Assembly: GCA_044223975.1 (NCBI GenBank)
Contig: JBGALI010000006.1
Coordinates: 62,001 to 126,000, forward strand
Length of the DNA stretch: 64,000 bases
Reading direction: 5' to 3'
DNA from: CAZCPB01 sp044223975
GTDB taxonomy: Bacteria > Planctomycetota > Phycisphaerae > Phycisphaerales > UBA1924
Position 1 is the stretch's first letter, and each line of letters opens with the position of its first letter. This document shows, one piece after another, positions 5,902 through 15,273 of this stretch. The position numbers and the translations under genes were made by a program. The notes beneath the pieces are model-generated. The model saw only the letters and a program-made list of their open reading frames with translations, made no database searches and had not been told where the DNA came from.

Positions 5902-8900
5902 TCATAACTCGGGCGCAAAGCCGCGGCGCATGGTGTTCTCGCAGATGGCGCGGGGGTCGACAAAGTGCAGGAGGTAGTCGGCGCCGCCGGCCTTGGAGCC
6001 CGCGCCCGACATGCCGAAGCCGCCGAATGGCTGGCGTCCGACGAGCGCGCCGGTGATGCCGCGGTTGATGTAGAGGTTGCCGACGCGGAACTCGCGCTTG
6101 GCCTGCTCGAGGTGGCTGGGCTTGCGTGTGAAGACGCCGCCGGTGAGCTTGTACGTGAGGGAGTTGGCGATGGCGAGGGCCTCGTCGTAACTGGCGGCGT
6201 GCATGACGGCGAGCACCGGCCCGAAGATCTCTTCGCGGGCGATGGTGTGCTCGGGCTTCACGTGGGAGAAGATGGTGGGAGCGACGAAGGGCGGTGGAAG
6301 TGACGCAGTGACGGAGTGACGGAGCGACGAAGTGGAAGAGGGGAGGGGGAGCGAGAGTTCGAGGGTGCAGCCTTCTTTCTTAGCCGTCTCGATGAAGCTC
6401 TCGATCTTGGCCTTGGCCTCGGCGTCGATCACCGGGCCGATGTCGGTGCCGGGGAGCGTGGGGTCGCCGATGACGAGCGCCTTGCTGGCCTCGACGAGGC
6501 GGTGGGTGAAGTGCGTGATGGCGGGGCCGTCGGGGCCCTCGGGGTCGACGACGATCACGCGCGAGCAGGCCGAGCACTTCTGGCCCTGGAAGCCGAAGGC
6601 CGACTGGCGCACCGCGATCACGGCCTCGTCGAGGTCGGCGCTGGTGTCGATGATCAGGGCGTTCTTGCCGCCCATCTCGCAGATGACGTGCTTGACGTGC
6701 GTGGGAGGGGAGTGGCGGAGTGACGGGGTGACGAAGGGTGAGCCGGGGGCGGCGGCGGTGAGGATGTCCAGGCCCACATCGCGCGAGCCGGTGAAGGCGA
6801 CGAGCGCGATGCGCGGGTCGCGGACGAGGGCCGCGCCCGTGGTCTCGCCCGGGGCGGGGCAGAAGTGGAGCACATCCTTGGCGAGCGCCCCAGGAACGCC
6901 GGCGCCCGCCATCGACTCGATGAGGATGTCGTGCATGATGCGAGCGATGCCCGGCGTCTGCTCGGCGGGCTTCACGATGGCGGGGTTGCCCGTGACCAGT
7001 GCCGCGACGGTCATGCCGCAGCAGATCGCCAGCGGGAAGTTCCACGGGCTGATCACGACCGCCACGCCGCGCGGCTGGTGCAGGGTCTCGTCGAGCTCGC
7101 CGATGAAGCGGCCCAGGCGCGAGCGCTCAAAGAGCGGCACGGCGCAGCGGGCGTAGTACTCGCAGAAGTCGATCGCTTCGCAGACATCGGCGTCGGCCTC
7201 GCGCCAGGTCTTGCCCGATTCCTTGATCATGACGCCGGCCAAGCCGTCGCGCTGCTGGCGCATGAGCGCGGCCGCGCGGACGAGCACATCGGCGCGGACG
7301 CGCGGGTCGGTGTCACGCCACGCGGCGAACGCTGCCGCGGCACGCGTGACCATTTCTTTGGCGTGCTCGGGGGTGCGGTCGCTCGCGACCTTGGGAACGG
7401 TGGCACGGGAGACGGCGGCGGCGAAGACCTCACGCTGGGGCTTCTGCGAGAAGTCGCGCAGGGGCTCGTTGAAGAAGGGGCGGCCGTTGCCGACGCGCGT
7501 TGGCGAAGGAGAGAGTTGGTGACGCTCGGGGGCGACCTGGGCGAGGTCCTGGCCGGAGATGGATGCGGGCGCAGCCCCCGGACGGGCGCCCGGCGCGCGG
7601 AGCAGCGCGCCCGGGTCGGCGTTGTCCATGAAGCCGGCCTTGAGCCAGCTCTCGTTGCTGGTGTTCTCGAGCAGGCGGCGGACGAGGTAGGCCATGCCCG
7701 GGATCATCTCGCCGACGGGGACGTACTCGCGGATGCGGAGGTTGAGCTCTGCCGCGGCGTACTTGAGCTGGTCGGCCATGCCGTGGAGCATCTGGAGTTC
7801 GAGCGCTTCACGCGGCAGGGAGCGGGCTTCCATCTGGGCGATAGTGGACGCGATCGAGCGCACGTTGTGCGAGCCCAGGGCGAGCTTCACGCCGCCGGCT
7901 CCCGCGGTGCGCGGGCACGAGTCGAGGTAGATGCCGACCATCTTCTCAAAGCACGCGTCGGTCTGCCACTTGGCGCTCCAGACCGGGCAGGGCCAGCCGT
8001 TCTGCTCCGAGCGGATCGTCTCGGCGTCCCAGTACGCGCCCTTGACCAGGCGCACGGTGACGGCGCGGTTGGCCTTGACGGCCCACTCGCACATGCGGCG
8101 GGCATCGTCCGGCCCGCTCTTGAGGTAGGCCTGCATCGCGAGACCGGCCTGGAAGTTCACACGCTGGCAGCAGCGCTGGAAGAGCTCGATCGTCAGGTCC
8201 TTGAACGCGAAGTGCTCCATGTCGAAGTTGACGAAGACGCCCTTGTCGCGCGCGGTCTCGAGGATCGGCTCCAGGCGGCGCATCAGGTCGTTGATCGAGC
8301 CGTCGGTGTCGATGGGATCACAGCGGGCCGAGAGGCTGGAGATCTTGACCGAGACGTTGGTGCGCGGGATCGCGCCAAGGTGGTCGGTCTCGAGGCGCGG
8401 CTGGCTCTTCCAGGTCGCGACCTGCGCAGGGAGGTTGCTGATGAGGTCGAGGTACTTGCGCTGGTACTCGTCGGCCTCGAGGTCCGAGACGCAGGTCTCG
8501 CCCAGAAGGTCGACGCTGAAGGCGATGCCGTCGTTCCAGAGGTCCTTGAGCCCGCCCAAGGCGCTCGCGGCGTCGCGCCCGGCGATGAACTTGGCGGCCA
8601 TGCCCGTGATCTGCTTGGAGATCGTGCCCGCGGCGAGGCCCTTGGCCATGGTGCCCGCCTTGAGCGCCGCGGCGATGGCGCCCGGGACCGTCACGCCCGG
8701 CTGCGAGAGGTAGTCGGTGAGGTGGTCGTAGACCGACTCGGGCGTCTTGAGCATCGGGAAGCAGTCGACGAAGCGGAACATCTGGACCTTGAAGTTGGGG
8801 TCCTTCATGGACCATTCCATTAGGGCGTCGCTGTAGAACTTGGCGGAGAGCACGCCGGTTTTGTGCGCGCGGGCGCGGCTGAGCATCTCGGAGCCGAACT

Positions 8901-9018
8901 CGAAGATGCGGGCCTCCAGCGGGGAGGTGTCGGCGGCGGGGCGGGCCGCGCCGGAACCCGAGAAGGAAGACGAGGGAATGACGACGGGCTGGGCGGGGGT
9001 CTTCTTGCGGAAAAACAT
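5902..9018 (-). CDS. putA: bifunctional proline dehydrogenase / L-glutamate gamma-semialdehyde dehydrogenase
   Basis: 1038 residues. It oxidises proline to pyrroline-5-carboxylate (FAD) and then to glutamate (NAD+). Residues 1-460 are the proline dehydrogenase barrel: VNFDMEHFAFKDL, RLVKGAYWDAE, LGSHNVRSI and REYVPVGEMIPGM. Residues about 515-1035 are the aldehyde dehydrogenase, with NAD-binding SPWNFPLA and FTGSRDVG, Glu781 in EMGGKNALI and nucleophile Cys815 in GQKCSACS. Two segments foreign to the family interrupt the second domain at about 759-771 and 887-908; both are encoded by AGTGACGG-type octamer repeats. ATG at 9018 (MFFRKK) is preferred over an upstream GTG at 9165, whose extension is low-complexity. 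No DNA-binding ribbon-helix-helix is present, so it is not a PutA repressor type. Confidence 0.95.
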   Translation of the reverse strand: MFFRKKTPAQPVVIPSSSFSGSGAARPAADTSPLEARIFEFGSEMLSRARAHKTGVLSAKFYSDALMEWSMKDPNFKVQMFRFVDCFPMLKTPESVYDHLTDYLSQPGVTVPGAIAAALKAGTMAKGLAAGTISKQITGMAAKFIAGRDAASALGGLKDLWNDGIAFSVDLLGETCVSDLEADEYQRKYLDLISNLPAQVATWKSQPRLETDHLGAIPRTNVSVKISSLSARCDPIDTDGSINDLMRRLEPILETARDKGVFVNFDMEHFAFKDLTIELFQRCCQRVNFQAGLAMQAYLKSGPDDARRMCEWAVKANRAVTVRLVKGAYWDAETIRSEQNGWPCPVWSAKWQTDACFEKMVGIYLDSCPRTAGAGGVKLALGSHNVRSIASTIAQMEARSLPREALELQMLHGMADQLKYAAAELNLRIREYVPVGEMIPGMAYLVRRLLENTSNESWLKAGFMDNADPGALLRAPGARPGAAPASISGQDLAQVAPERHQLSPSPTRVGNGRPFFNEPLRDFSQKPQREVFAAAVSRATVPKVASDRTPEHAKEMVTRAAAAFAAWRDTDPRVRADVLVRAAALMRQQRDGLAGVMIKESGKTWREADADVCEAIDFCEYYARCAVPLFERSRLGRFIGELDETLHQPRGVAVVISPWNFPLAICCGMTVAALVTGNPAIVKPAEQTPGIARIMHDILIESMAGAGVPGALAKDVLHFCPAPGETTGAALVRDPRIALVAFTGSRDVGLDILTAAAPGSPFVTPSLRHSPPTHVKHVICEMGGKNALIIDTSADLDEAVIAVRQSAFGFQGQKCSACSRVIVVDPEGPDGPAITHFTHRLVEASKALVIGDPTLPGTDIGPVIDAEAKAKIESFIETAKKEGCTLELSLPLPSSTSSLRHSVTASLPPPFVAPTIFSHVKPEHTIAREEIFGPVLAVMHAASYDEALAIANSLTYKLTGGVFTRKPSHLEQAKREFRVGNLYINRGITGALVGRQPFGGFGMSGAGSKAGGADYLLHFVDPRAICENTMRRGFAPEL
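6295..6357. repeat. AGTGACGG octamer repeat inserted in putA
   Basis: About four tandem units (GTGACGC, AGTGACGG, AGTGACGG, AGCGACGA) followed by a purine-rich stretch. It adds about 21 codons in frame relative to other aldehyde dehydrogenases. Confidence 0.65.
6706..6744. repeat. second octamer insertion in putA
   Basis: AGTGGCGG, AGTGACGG and GGTGACGA in tandem, the same repeat family as at 6295-6357. In frame it yields PFVTPSLRHSPP, shortly before the catalytic Glu motif. Confidence 0.6.
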
Positions 9019-9240
9019 GGGTTGTTCCGGTGAAAATGGGCGGGCGTCGATCTCCTCCAGTGTACGGCGGGCCACCCGGGGGAACGCGAAGGCGGTGCGG
9101 GGGCCGGGGGTGTCGAGGGGTGCGGCGTCGCGGGCCCGCGCAGCATCCGGATCCGTCGCGTTCACGCGGGGCTCGTGGCCGCGTGGCGAGCGAGTATCCC
9201 GGGCGTTCTCATTCCCTTGAACCTATCCTCACCGTCCTCC

Positions 9241-10206
9241 ATGCCCGATCCTCGCACCGTCATCACCATCGGCAACTTCGACGGCGTTCACGTGGGGCAC
9301 GCGGCCCTCGTCCGGCGCGCGGTGGAACTGGCACGCCCGATAGACGCCCGCGTGCTGGTGATGGCGTTTGACCCACACCCGATGACGCGGCTCAAGCCCG
9401 AGGCCTCACCCACGCGGCTGACCACGTTTGAGCACCGCTCCGAGTTGCTGCGGGCCTCAGGTGCCGACGATGTCATCAAGCTCGAGCCGCGGGATGAACT
9501 GCTGGGTCTGGCCCCCGAGCAGTTCGTACGCACGCTGCTGTTGCCGCACCGTCCCGCGTGGGTCGTGGAGGGCAGTGACTTCCATTTCGGGAAGGGGCGG
9601 GCGGGGAACGTGCGCGTGCTGGCGGAGCTTGCCGCGGCCATGGGCTTCGGCGCCGACGTCGTCGCGCCGGTCGAGGTCGGCCTTACCGATCACCAGATTG
9701 TCACGGCGTCAAGCACGATCGCCCGGTGGCTCATCACGCACGGGCGTGTGCGCGATGCCGCGGTCGTGCTGGGCCGGCCCTACCAGATCCGCGGCAAGGT
9801 GATCAAGGGCGATCAGCGCGGGCGGACCATCGGATTCCCGACGGCGAATCTTGACACCGAGCAGCTTCTGCCCGCGACCGGCGTGTACGGCGCGATCGCG
9901 CGCCTCGAGGACGGGCGGGAATTTACGGCCGCGATCAACGTGGGCACGCGCCCGACCTTCAACGGGCACGGCCGCCGCCTCGAGGCGCACTTCCTCGACG
10001 TGCGGGCGGGCGAGCTTTCCGAATACGGGTGGCCTGTGGCGATCGACGTGATCGGGTTCGCGCGCGACGATGTGAAGTTTGATTCTGTCGCGCGGCTGAC
10101 GGACCAGATCGGGCGCGACTGCCGCGCCGTGCGCACCATGATCAACGACGCTCGAGCCCACGCGGCGAGCGGGCACGTCCGCGCCGGCGCGGGGATCAAC
10201 GCATGA
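9241..10206 (+). CDS. ribF: bifunctional riboflavin kinase / FAD synthetase
   Basis: 321 residues. It phosphorylates riboflavin to FMN and adenylylates FMN to FAD. The N-terminal nucleotidyltransferase has TIGNFDGVHVGH (residues 8-19), FDPHP and EGSDFHFGKGRAGN. The C-terminal flavokinase (about 180-310) has GRPYQIRGKVIKGDQRGR, IGFPTANL and INVGTRPTF. The ATG at 9241 is the family start. TATCCT at 9224-9229 could be a -10 box giving a leader of only a few bases. It is divergent from putA (222-base gap), a flavoenzyme needing FAD, and is followed by nrnA after 34 bases, probably one operon. Confidence 0.95.
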   Translation: MPDPRTVITIGNFDGVHVGHAALVRRAVELARPIDARVLVMAFDPHPMTRLKPEASPTRLTTFEHRSELLRASGADDVIKLEPRDELLGLAPEQFVRTLLLPHRPAWVVEGSDFHFGKGRAGNVRVLAELAAAMGFGADVVAPVEVGLTDHQIVTASSTIARWLITHGRVRDAAVVLGRPYQIRGKVIKGDQRGRTIGFPTANLDTEQLLPATGVYGAIARLEDGREFTAAINVGTRPTFNGHGRRLEAHFLDVRAGELSEYGWPVAIDVIGFARDDVKFDSVARLTDQIGRDCRAVRTMINDARAHAASGHVRAGAGINA

Positions 10207-10240
10207 CCGGGCCCGTGCCCACAGCAGCGGGGAAGGATTC

Positions 10241-11299
10241 ATGAGCGAGCCCGGAACCTGGTCCACCAACACGACGCTCGAAGAGATCGCCCGCGTGATG
10301 CGAGGCAGGCGCGTGGTCGTCATGACGCACGTCCGTCCTGACGGGGACGCGATCGGCTCGACGCTGGCGCTCACGCGGGCGTTGAACATTGCAAAGCCCG
10401 GGGCGGCCGAGGCGTGGTACTTCGGTCCCCAGCCTCTTTGGTTCAAGGACTTGGCGCGTGATACGCCGTGCCGCGTGCTGGAACATTCCACGGTGCCGCC
10501 GCCCGACGCCGTCACCGAGCCCGACGTGATCGCGATCCTGGACACGGGGTCGTGGACGCAGCTTGAGCCGGGTGCGACGTGGCTGCGGCCGCGGCGCGAC
10601 CGGGTGGTGCTGGTGGATCATCACGTGCAGGGCGATGCGGAGGTGGCGGCACGGCGGTTCATCGACACGGGCGCTGCCGCGGCGTGCCAGACGGTCGCCG
10701 AGCTGTGCCGCCTGATTCTCGGCAAGGCGCGGGTCGGGGAGCTGCCGCGTGAGGTCGCTGAAACGTTGTACCTGGGCATCGGGACCGATACGGGCTGGTT
10801 CAAGCACAGCAACGTGACGCCGCGCGTGCTGCGCGATGCGGCCGAGCTGCTCGAGGCCGGGGTGGACCATTCGGAGCTGTTCCGCGTGATCGAGCAGCAG
10901 GACCGCCCCGCCCGCCTGGCCCTGCTGGGGCGGGCGCTGGCGACGCTGAAGTTCGACGCGAAGGACTCGATCGCGAGCATGGTCCTGACGAAGAAGGACT
11001 TCGACGAGTGCAACGCCGCGCCGGGGGACGCTTCGGGCTTTGCCGATTACGCGCAGTCGATCGCGAGCGTGCGCGTGGTCGCGATGCTCACCGAGACCGA
11101 GCGCGATGCGCAGGGCAGGCCCGTGACGAAGATCAGTCTGCGCAGCAAGAACACCCCCGATTCGCCGGATGTGAACAAGGTCTGCAAGGTGTTCGGCGGG
11201 GGCGGGCACGTCCGCGCGTCCGGTGCTCGCATCCAGGCCGAGATCGGCGAGGCCCGGCGCCGTGTGGTGGAGGAGCTTGTGAAGGCTCGCGGCGTGTGA
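10241..11299 (+). CDS. nrnA: DHH/DHHA1 phosphoesterase (NrnA-like oligoribonuclease / pAp phosphatase)
   Basis: 352 residues. The family degrades nanoRNA to mononucleotides and dephosphorylates 3'-phosphoadenosine 5'-phosphate. The DHH domain shows THVRPDGDAIGS (29-40), the second Asp motif ILDTGSW (99-105) and the VDHH motif (125-128). The DHHA1 domain shows NVNK-like PDVNKVCKVFGGGGHVRASG, whose GGGH binds the nucleic acid. The ATG at 10241 has AAGGATTC upstream. The gene ends exactly where the convergent glycosyltransferase stop begins (11299/11300). Confidence 0.9.
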   Translation: MSEPGTWSTNTTLEEIARVMRGRRVVVMTHVRPDGDAIGSTLALTRALNIAKPGAAEAWYFGPQPLWFKDLARDTPCRVLEHSTVPPPDAVTEPDVIAILDTGSWTQLEPGATWLRPRRDRVVLVDHHVQGDAEVAARRFIDTGAAAACQTVAELCRLILGKARVGELPREVAETLYLGIGTDTGWFKHSNVTPRVLRDAAELLEAGVDHSELFRVIEQQDRPARLALLGRALATLKFDAKDSIASMVLTKKDFDECNAAPGDASGFADYAQSIASVRVVAMLTETERDAQGRPVTKISLRSKNTPDSPDVNKVCKVFGGGGHVRASGARIQAEIGEARRRVVEELVKARGV

Positions 11300-12523
11300 T
11301 CAGAGGGTGTGCGACGCTCTGGCCCGCACCACGGCCAGGAGTTGCTCCACGCGCCGGGCGAACGTTCTGTCGAACGTGTGCTCACGCGCGAACGCGAGCG
11401 CCCGGCGCGCGTGCTGGGTGACCTGCTGTCGGTTCTTCGCAAGGCCTGCGATCAGCGTCGCCAGCTCGCGCGGCCTGTTCATCGGCACGGCCCAGCCGCA
11501 CCCCGATTCGCGCACCAGCCCCGCGTGGGCCTCGTTGTCGTAGCCCGCGATGGGCACGCCGCACGACATGGTCTCAAGGTACGTGCACGACGGATCGCCC
11601 TGGCGGTGGCAGCAGACGAACAGGTCGCACTTCTCGCGGACGAAGGGAACGAGCTCGGTCGTGAAATCGAGCACGCCCGTCAGACGCACGCGGTCGCCGA
11701 GCCCCAGCGCCGCGACGCGCTCACGGATCGAGGGTGCCAGCGCGCCGTCGCCGCAGATCGTCATGGTGAAGTCGACGCCGAGGCGCGAGAGTTCGGCGGC
11801 AACCTCGGGCAAGTGGTCCACGCCCTTGATGGAGACGAGCCGACCGGAGAACACCAGCCGGAGCGGGCCGGAGGTGCCGCGGGACTCGATGTTGGACTCC
11901 GACGCCAGCATCGAATCGCGGACGCGGGTGTCGAAGTAGAGCAAGGCTCGCTCGTTCAGGGCGCGGTAGGCGTCGAAGGTCGGCGTCCCGTTGCACTGGA
12001 TGGCATCGGCCAGCCTGATGGCGCGGCGCAACCGGCGTTCAAGGTTGTACTGCCACAGGTTGTGGCGCCAGCGACGGATGGTCGACAAGTCGCTCGCGCG
12101 GGCCATCTGGAGGCGGGTCGAAAGCGTGTTCTCGGTGGTGATCACGCACGCCACGCCGGCGCGTCGGCAGACGTCGGCGATGTGCTCCTGCCCATGCGAC
12201 GCCGCGGCAAGACAGACCGCCGCCCCGCGCAGTTCCCGCTCCAGATCCCCCGATCGATAGTCGACGACGCCGACATCGAAGCCGAGTGCCAGCCCGTCGA
12301 GTTTGACCTCGTCCAGGTTGTCCGACTCGTGGTCGATCGGCTGCATCAGGGCCGTGATCGGCCCCGGCCAGGTGCGGGCGTACTCGCGAACGCCCTCGAT
12401 GAATTTCATCGTTGTCGCCAGCCCACCGCCGGGAAGGCGTGTGACCCGGAGGCCCGGCGTGATGATCAGGCGCGGAGCCGAGGTCGTGCTTGTCGCGCTG
12501 GGCTGGGTGTGCGTGGCGTTCAT
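11300..12523 (-). CDS. GT4-type glycosyltransferase
   Basis: 407 residues. The GT-B fold is visible: an N-terminal acceptor domain starting RLIITPGLRVTRLPGGG, and a C-terminal donor domain with LVFSGRLVSIKGVDHLP, CGDGALAPSIRERVAALGL, and the E-x7-E type motif YLETMSCGVPIAGYDNE that binds the nucleotide sugar. Likely a retaining transferase acting on exopolysaccharide or lipid-linked sugars; the substrate is unknown. The start is ATG at 12523; an in-frame GTG lies 27 codons upstream but lacks a ribosome site. The stop touches the nrnA stop. Confidence 0.85.
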   Translation of the reverse strand: MNATHTQPSATSTTSAPRLIITPGLRVTRLPGGGLATTMKFIEGVREYARTWPGPITALMQPIDHESDNLDEVKLDGLALGFDVGVVDYRSGDLERELRGAAVCLAAASHGQEHIADVCRRAGVACVITTENTLSTRLQMARASDLSTIRRWRHNLWQYNLERRLRRAIRLADAIQCNGTPTFDAYRALNERALLYFDTRVRDSMLASESNIESRGTSGPLRLVFSGRLVSIKGVDHLPEVAAELSRLGVDFTMTICGDGALAPSIRERVAALGLGDRVRLTGVLDFTTELVPFVREKCDLFVCCHRQGDPSCTYLETMSCGVPIAGYDNEAHAGLVRESGCGWAVPMNRPRELATLIAGLAKNRQQVTQHARRALAFAREHTFDRTFARRVEQLLAVVRARASHTL

Positions 12524-12709
12524 CGTGGTCACGAGGGGCGCGGCAGCGAAGTCGCGGATCGTATCGCTCGTATTGCCGGCCAATCGGTGCCCGGCACTCG
12601 GCACGGGAGCGTCACGGTGCCACGCCGTCGAGCGACGGCAGCGTGATGTCGGGATCGGGTTGGCGCGTGCGGCGCTGGTAACGGTTCGCGCGGAACAATC
12701 GAGCGGGTC

Positions 12710-14752
12710 TCATGGAGCGGTGGGGGCTTCGGCCGGGTGCCCGTCGTGGGAGGCCGAGCCGCCGTTCTCGCGCGTGAACGCCGCGACGTGCTCCAGCATC
12801 GTGTACTTGCGGACGTACTCCATGACGACCATGGCGTAGGTCGCGTGGCTCCACGTCAGGGGGGAGACGCTGATCGGCTCGCCCGTGTACGGGTGGTACT
12901 GCTCGGCCAGGACGCCGGACGCGGCGGCCCGCTTGACGCACCATTCCAAGTACGGCGCCGCGGTCTTCAGTTCATCGAGGTTCCTGGCTCGCGCGATCAG
13001 GTACTGGGCCTGCCAGAGCGTGCAGATCACCCACGGGTTCCCCGGAACCTCGGCGATGCGGTCACGCTCGACCTGGTGGTAGTAGTCGCGCTCGTAGCGG
13101 GCGCACCCGCCCACGTCGGTCTTGATCCAGAGCCGCTCGCGGAGCGCGGCCATCTCGGCCTCGACCATGGGGTCCGAAGGCTCGAACGCGCCGAACGCAA
13201 AGAGCGAGTAGTTGGCCGAGTCGCTGGTCATGTCCATGCGGTAGGTGCCGTCGGCCAGGGGCACGACCAGGCGGGCGAACCGCTTGCGCTCGGGGTGCCA
13301 CATGTACCGGACCGCGGCGTTCTTCATGCGCTCGGCGCCCTCGCGGAACGCGGTGGCGCGGTCGTGCTCGCCGAAGTCGCGGGCGAACGCCGCGGCCGCG
13401 TTCAGCGCTCCGATGGTTGCCGCGACCGTGAACAAGTGCACGCCGCGGCGTTCTTCCCAGAGGTCCCACGAGGCCTGGGGCAGGCCGTGGGCGTCGCGGT
13501 ACTTGAGCATCCACTCGGCGGGACGCACGACCAGCGTGTTGTACAGCGGCTTGATGAACTCAACGTCCCGGAAGGTGACAAAGTGGCGGCGCAGGGCCCA
13601 GGTGACCAGGGCCGTCTCGTCCTGCTGGATGGGGAGCACCTTGATGCCGTCGATCATCCAGGGGTGCCAACTCGAGGCCATCTGGCCCTCGGGGGTGTAC
13701 TTGTGCAGGAAGTAGCCGTCGGGCTCGATGGTGTCGGAGGCGAAGCGGAAGAAGCTGCGGGAGAGCTCGCTCTGGCCCAAGAGCACCAGGGCGTAGGCGA
13801 CGAGGGCCCCGTCGCGCATCCAGCAGTAGGAATAGTGGTCGCCGGCGAACTGGGTGATGTCGCTGTCGTTGGCGGCGATAATCGCCCCGCCGTTGTCGAT
13901 CTGCGTGCGCATCACCAGCTGGCTGCGGTAAAACAGGTCCTGCACGCCCTCGGGCAGGCACGAGAGGTCGATCGGCTCCTTCCGGGCCCACAGGCGCCAG
14001 TAGGCCTCGGTCCGCGCGATCATCGCGTCGGGGCCGGCCTCGTTGATGCGGCGGTTGAGGCGCTTGACGTCGTCGTAGCTGCGCCCGCAGATCAGCCACA
14101 TGCTGACGTACGACTCGCCCCGCGCCGGGAGCTGGAGCGAGAAGCCCACCGTCGCGTCGACCGAGCCCTGGCTGATGGCGTTGCGGCCCAGCACGCCGTC
14201 CTCGGCGTCGCGCCAGGTGCCCTCGGCACCGCCCACGCGCTTGCTGCCGATCGCCCAGTGATCGACCCCGCACTTGAACTCGTCGCACGCGTTGAACAGG
14301 AAGTAGTGGTCGTCCTTGTAGAAGACGATGCTGCTGGTGCCCGGGTCGTAGTTAGCGGTGTCGCCGACGGGCGTGCCCGCGATCGAGAGGTCCCAGTGAA
14401 AGAACAGCCGGACGTCGCGGTCCTTGCCCTTAAGGTCGCGCACGACGGTCCGCCGGAAGTACACCGGCTCGTGAAAGTCCACGGCGTCGGCGCAGTGCAG
14501 CTCCAGCCCCAGCTGCTCGTTGACCAGCTTGACGTCGGTCACCAGCGTGTCGGGCCGGTAGCGCAGCTCGCGCTTCCAGGTCGCGTCCTCGATCCACGCG
14601 AACTCGCCATCGGCCCACACGCCGAACCGCTGGACGTTCCCCTCGGTGTGGTTGAACCTCCCGACGTGGGGGTAGTACAGATCCCGCACCCGGTAGAGCC
14701 GGTCGAGGGTGATCAGCAGGTCGCCGTTGCCGATGGGGATGTCACGGGGCAT
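12710..14752 (-). CDS. glycoside hydrolase family 15 protein (glucoamylase/trehalase type)
   Basis: 680 residues, no signal peptide. An N-terminal beta-sandwich domain (about 1-265; NHTEGNVQRFGVW, VDFHEPVYFRRTVV) is followed by an (alpha/alpha)6 barrel. Barrel motifs are SYCWMRDGALVAY (about 308-320), SSWHPWMIDG, the general acid in ASWDLWEERRG (Glu433/434) and the general base Glu617 in LAEQYHPYTGEP. It hydrolyses alpha-1,4-glucans or trehalose with inversion; the two cannot be separated by eye. The cytoplasmic location suggests storage-glucan turnover. The next gene (GT4) is 186 bases downstream on the same strand. Confidence 0.9.
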   Translation of the reverse strand: MPRDIPIGNGDLLITLDRLYRVRDLYYPHVGRFNHTEGNVQRFGVWADGEFAWIEDATWKRELRYRPDTLVTDVKLVNEQLGLELHCADAVDFHEPVYFRRTVVRDLKGKDRDVRLFFHWDLSIAGTPVGDTANYDPGTSSIVFYKDDHYFLFNACDEFKCGVDHWAIGSKRVGGAEGTWRDAEDGVLGRNAISQGSVDATVGFSLQLPARGESYVSMWLICGRSYDDVKRLNRRINEAGPDAMIARTEAYWRLWARKEPIDLSCLPEGVQDLFYRSQLVMRTQIDNGGAIIAANDSDITQFAGDHYSYCWMRDGALVAYALVLLGQSELSRSFFRFASDTIEPDGYFLHKYTPEGQMASSWHPWMIDGIKVLPIQQDETALVTWALRRHFVTFRDVEFIKPLYNTLVVRPAEWMLKYRDAHGLPQASWDLWEERRGVHLFTVAATIGALNAAAAFARDFGEHDRATAFREGAERMKNAAVRYMWHPERKRFARLVVPLADGTYRMDMTSDSANYSLFAFGAFEPSDPMVEAEMAALRERLWIKTDVGGCARYERDYYHQVERDRIAEVPGNPWVICTLWQAQYLIARARNLDELKTAAPYLEWCVKRAAASGVLAEQYHPYTGEPISVSPLTWSHATYAMVVMEYVRKYTMLEHVAAFTRENGGSASHDGHPAEAPTAP

Positions 14753-14897
14753 CTAGGCCGGGGCTCCGCGGTGCCAACGTTGCGCTCGCCGGCGCAGGTT
14801 ATGCCTGCGCTCGCGCACGGACGCCCAGAGATATCGGCCCATTGCGAGGCTCTCTTCCGTGAGTTCTTGGGGGTTCTCCGCCCATTCCCGCCCGCGA

Positions 14898-15227
14898 TCA
14901 CGCCGCGGCGGTGTTCCCGGCCGTCGGGCCCGAGTTCAACGCGGCTTCCAGGCGCGACCGGACGTCCCCGATGAAACTGATCCGGATTCCGAAGTTCTCG
15001 CCGACCTTCGCGGCCGTGCCGGTGCCCACGACCTTGTTGTTCACCATCAGGTCAAGCTCGGCCTCGGCGCTCTTGGGAAGTTCGATGAGGGCCCCGGGAG
15101 CCAGCCCGATGACCTCCTCAACGGTCATGAGCCGCTCGCCGAGGCGAACGATGATCGGCACTTCGAGCTTGAGGACGGATCCGACGGCGGGGCCGACGGG
15201 TTTGGCGTCGTTGAGTGTGGCGGTCAC
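14898..15227 (-). CDS. fliN: FliN/SpoA-type flagellar motor switch protein
   Basis: 109 residues. LEVPIIVRLGERLMTVEEVIGL, PGALIELPKSAEAELDLMVN and VVGTGTAAKVGENFGIRISFIG form the SpoA (surface presentation of antigens) domain of FliN/YscQ. FliN builds the lower C-ring, where CheY-P or the export gate acts. The start is GTG at 15227, with no clear ribosome site. Other flagellar genes are not in the window. It lies 46 bases downstream of the exported HEAT-repeat protein gene on the same strand, so they may share a transcript. Confidence 0.85.
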   Translation of the reverse strand: MTATLNDAKPVGPAVGSVLKLEVPIIVRLGERLMTVEEVIGLAPGALIELPKSAEAELDLMVNNKVVGTGTAAKVGENFGIRISFIGDVRSRLEAALNSGPTAGNTAAA

Positions 15228-15273
15228 GCCAGGAGCTTTCGCAACGCCCGTGCCAGTCTTGCCGCGGGCCGGG

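Noticed and set aside
6865..8823. Long open frame (652 codons) opposite putA
   Set aside because: It is the mirror of a strongly conserved enzyme, has no family features and results from the high GC content.
14755..14830. Terminator downstream of fliN
   Set aside because: GCGCAGG...CCTGCGC forms a stem but no T-run follows on either strand, so it was not listed.
12737..14974. 745-codon frame opposite the GH15 gene
   Set aside because: Antisense shadow of a gene with clear catalytic motifs.
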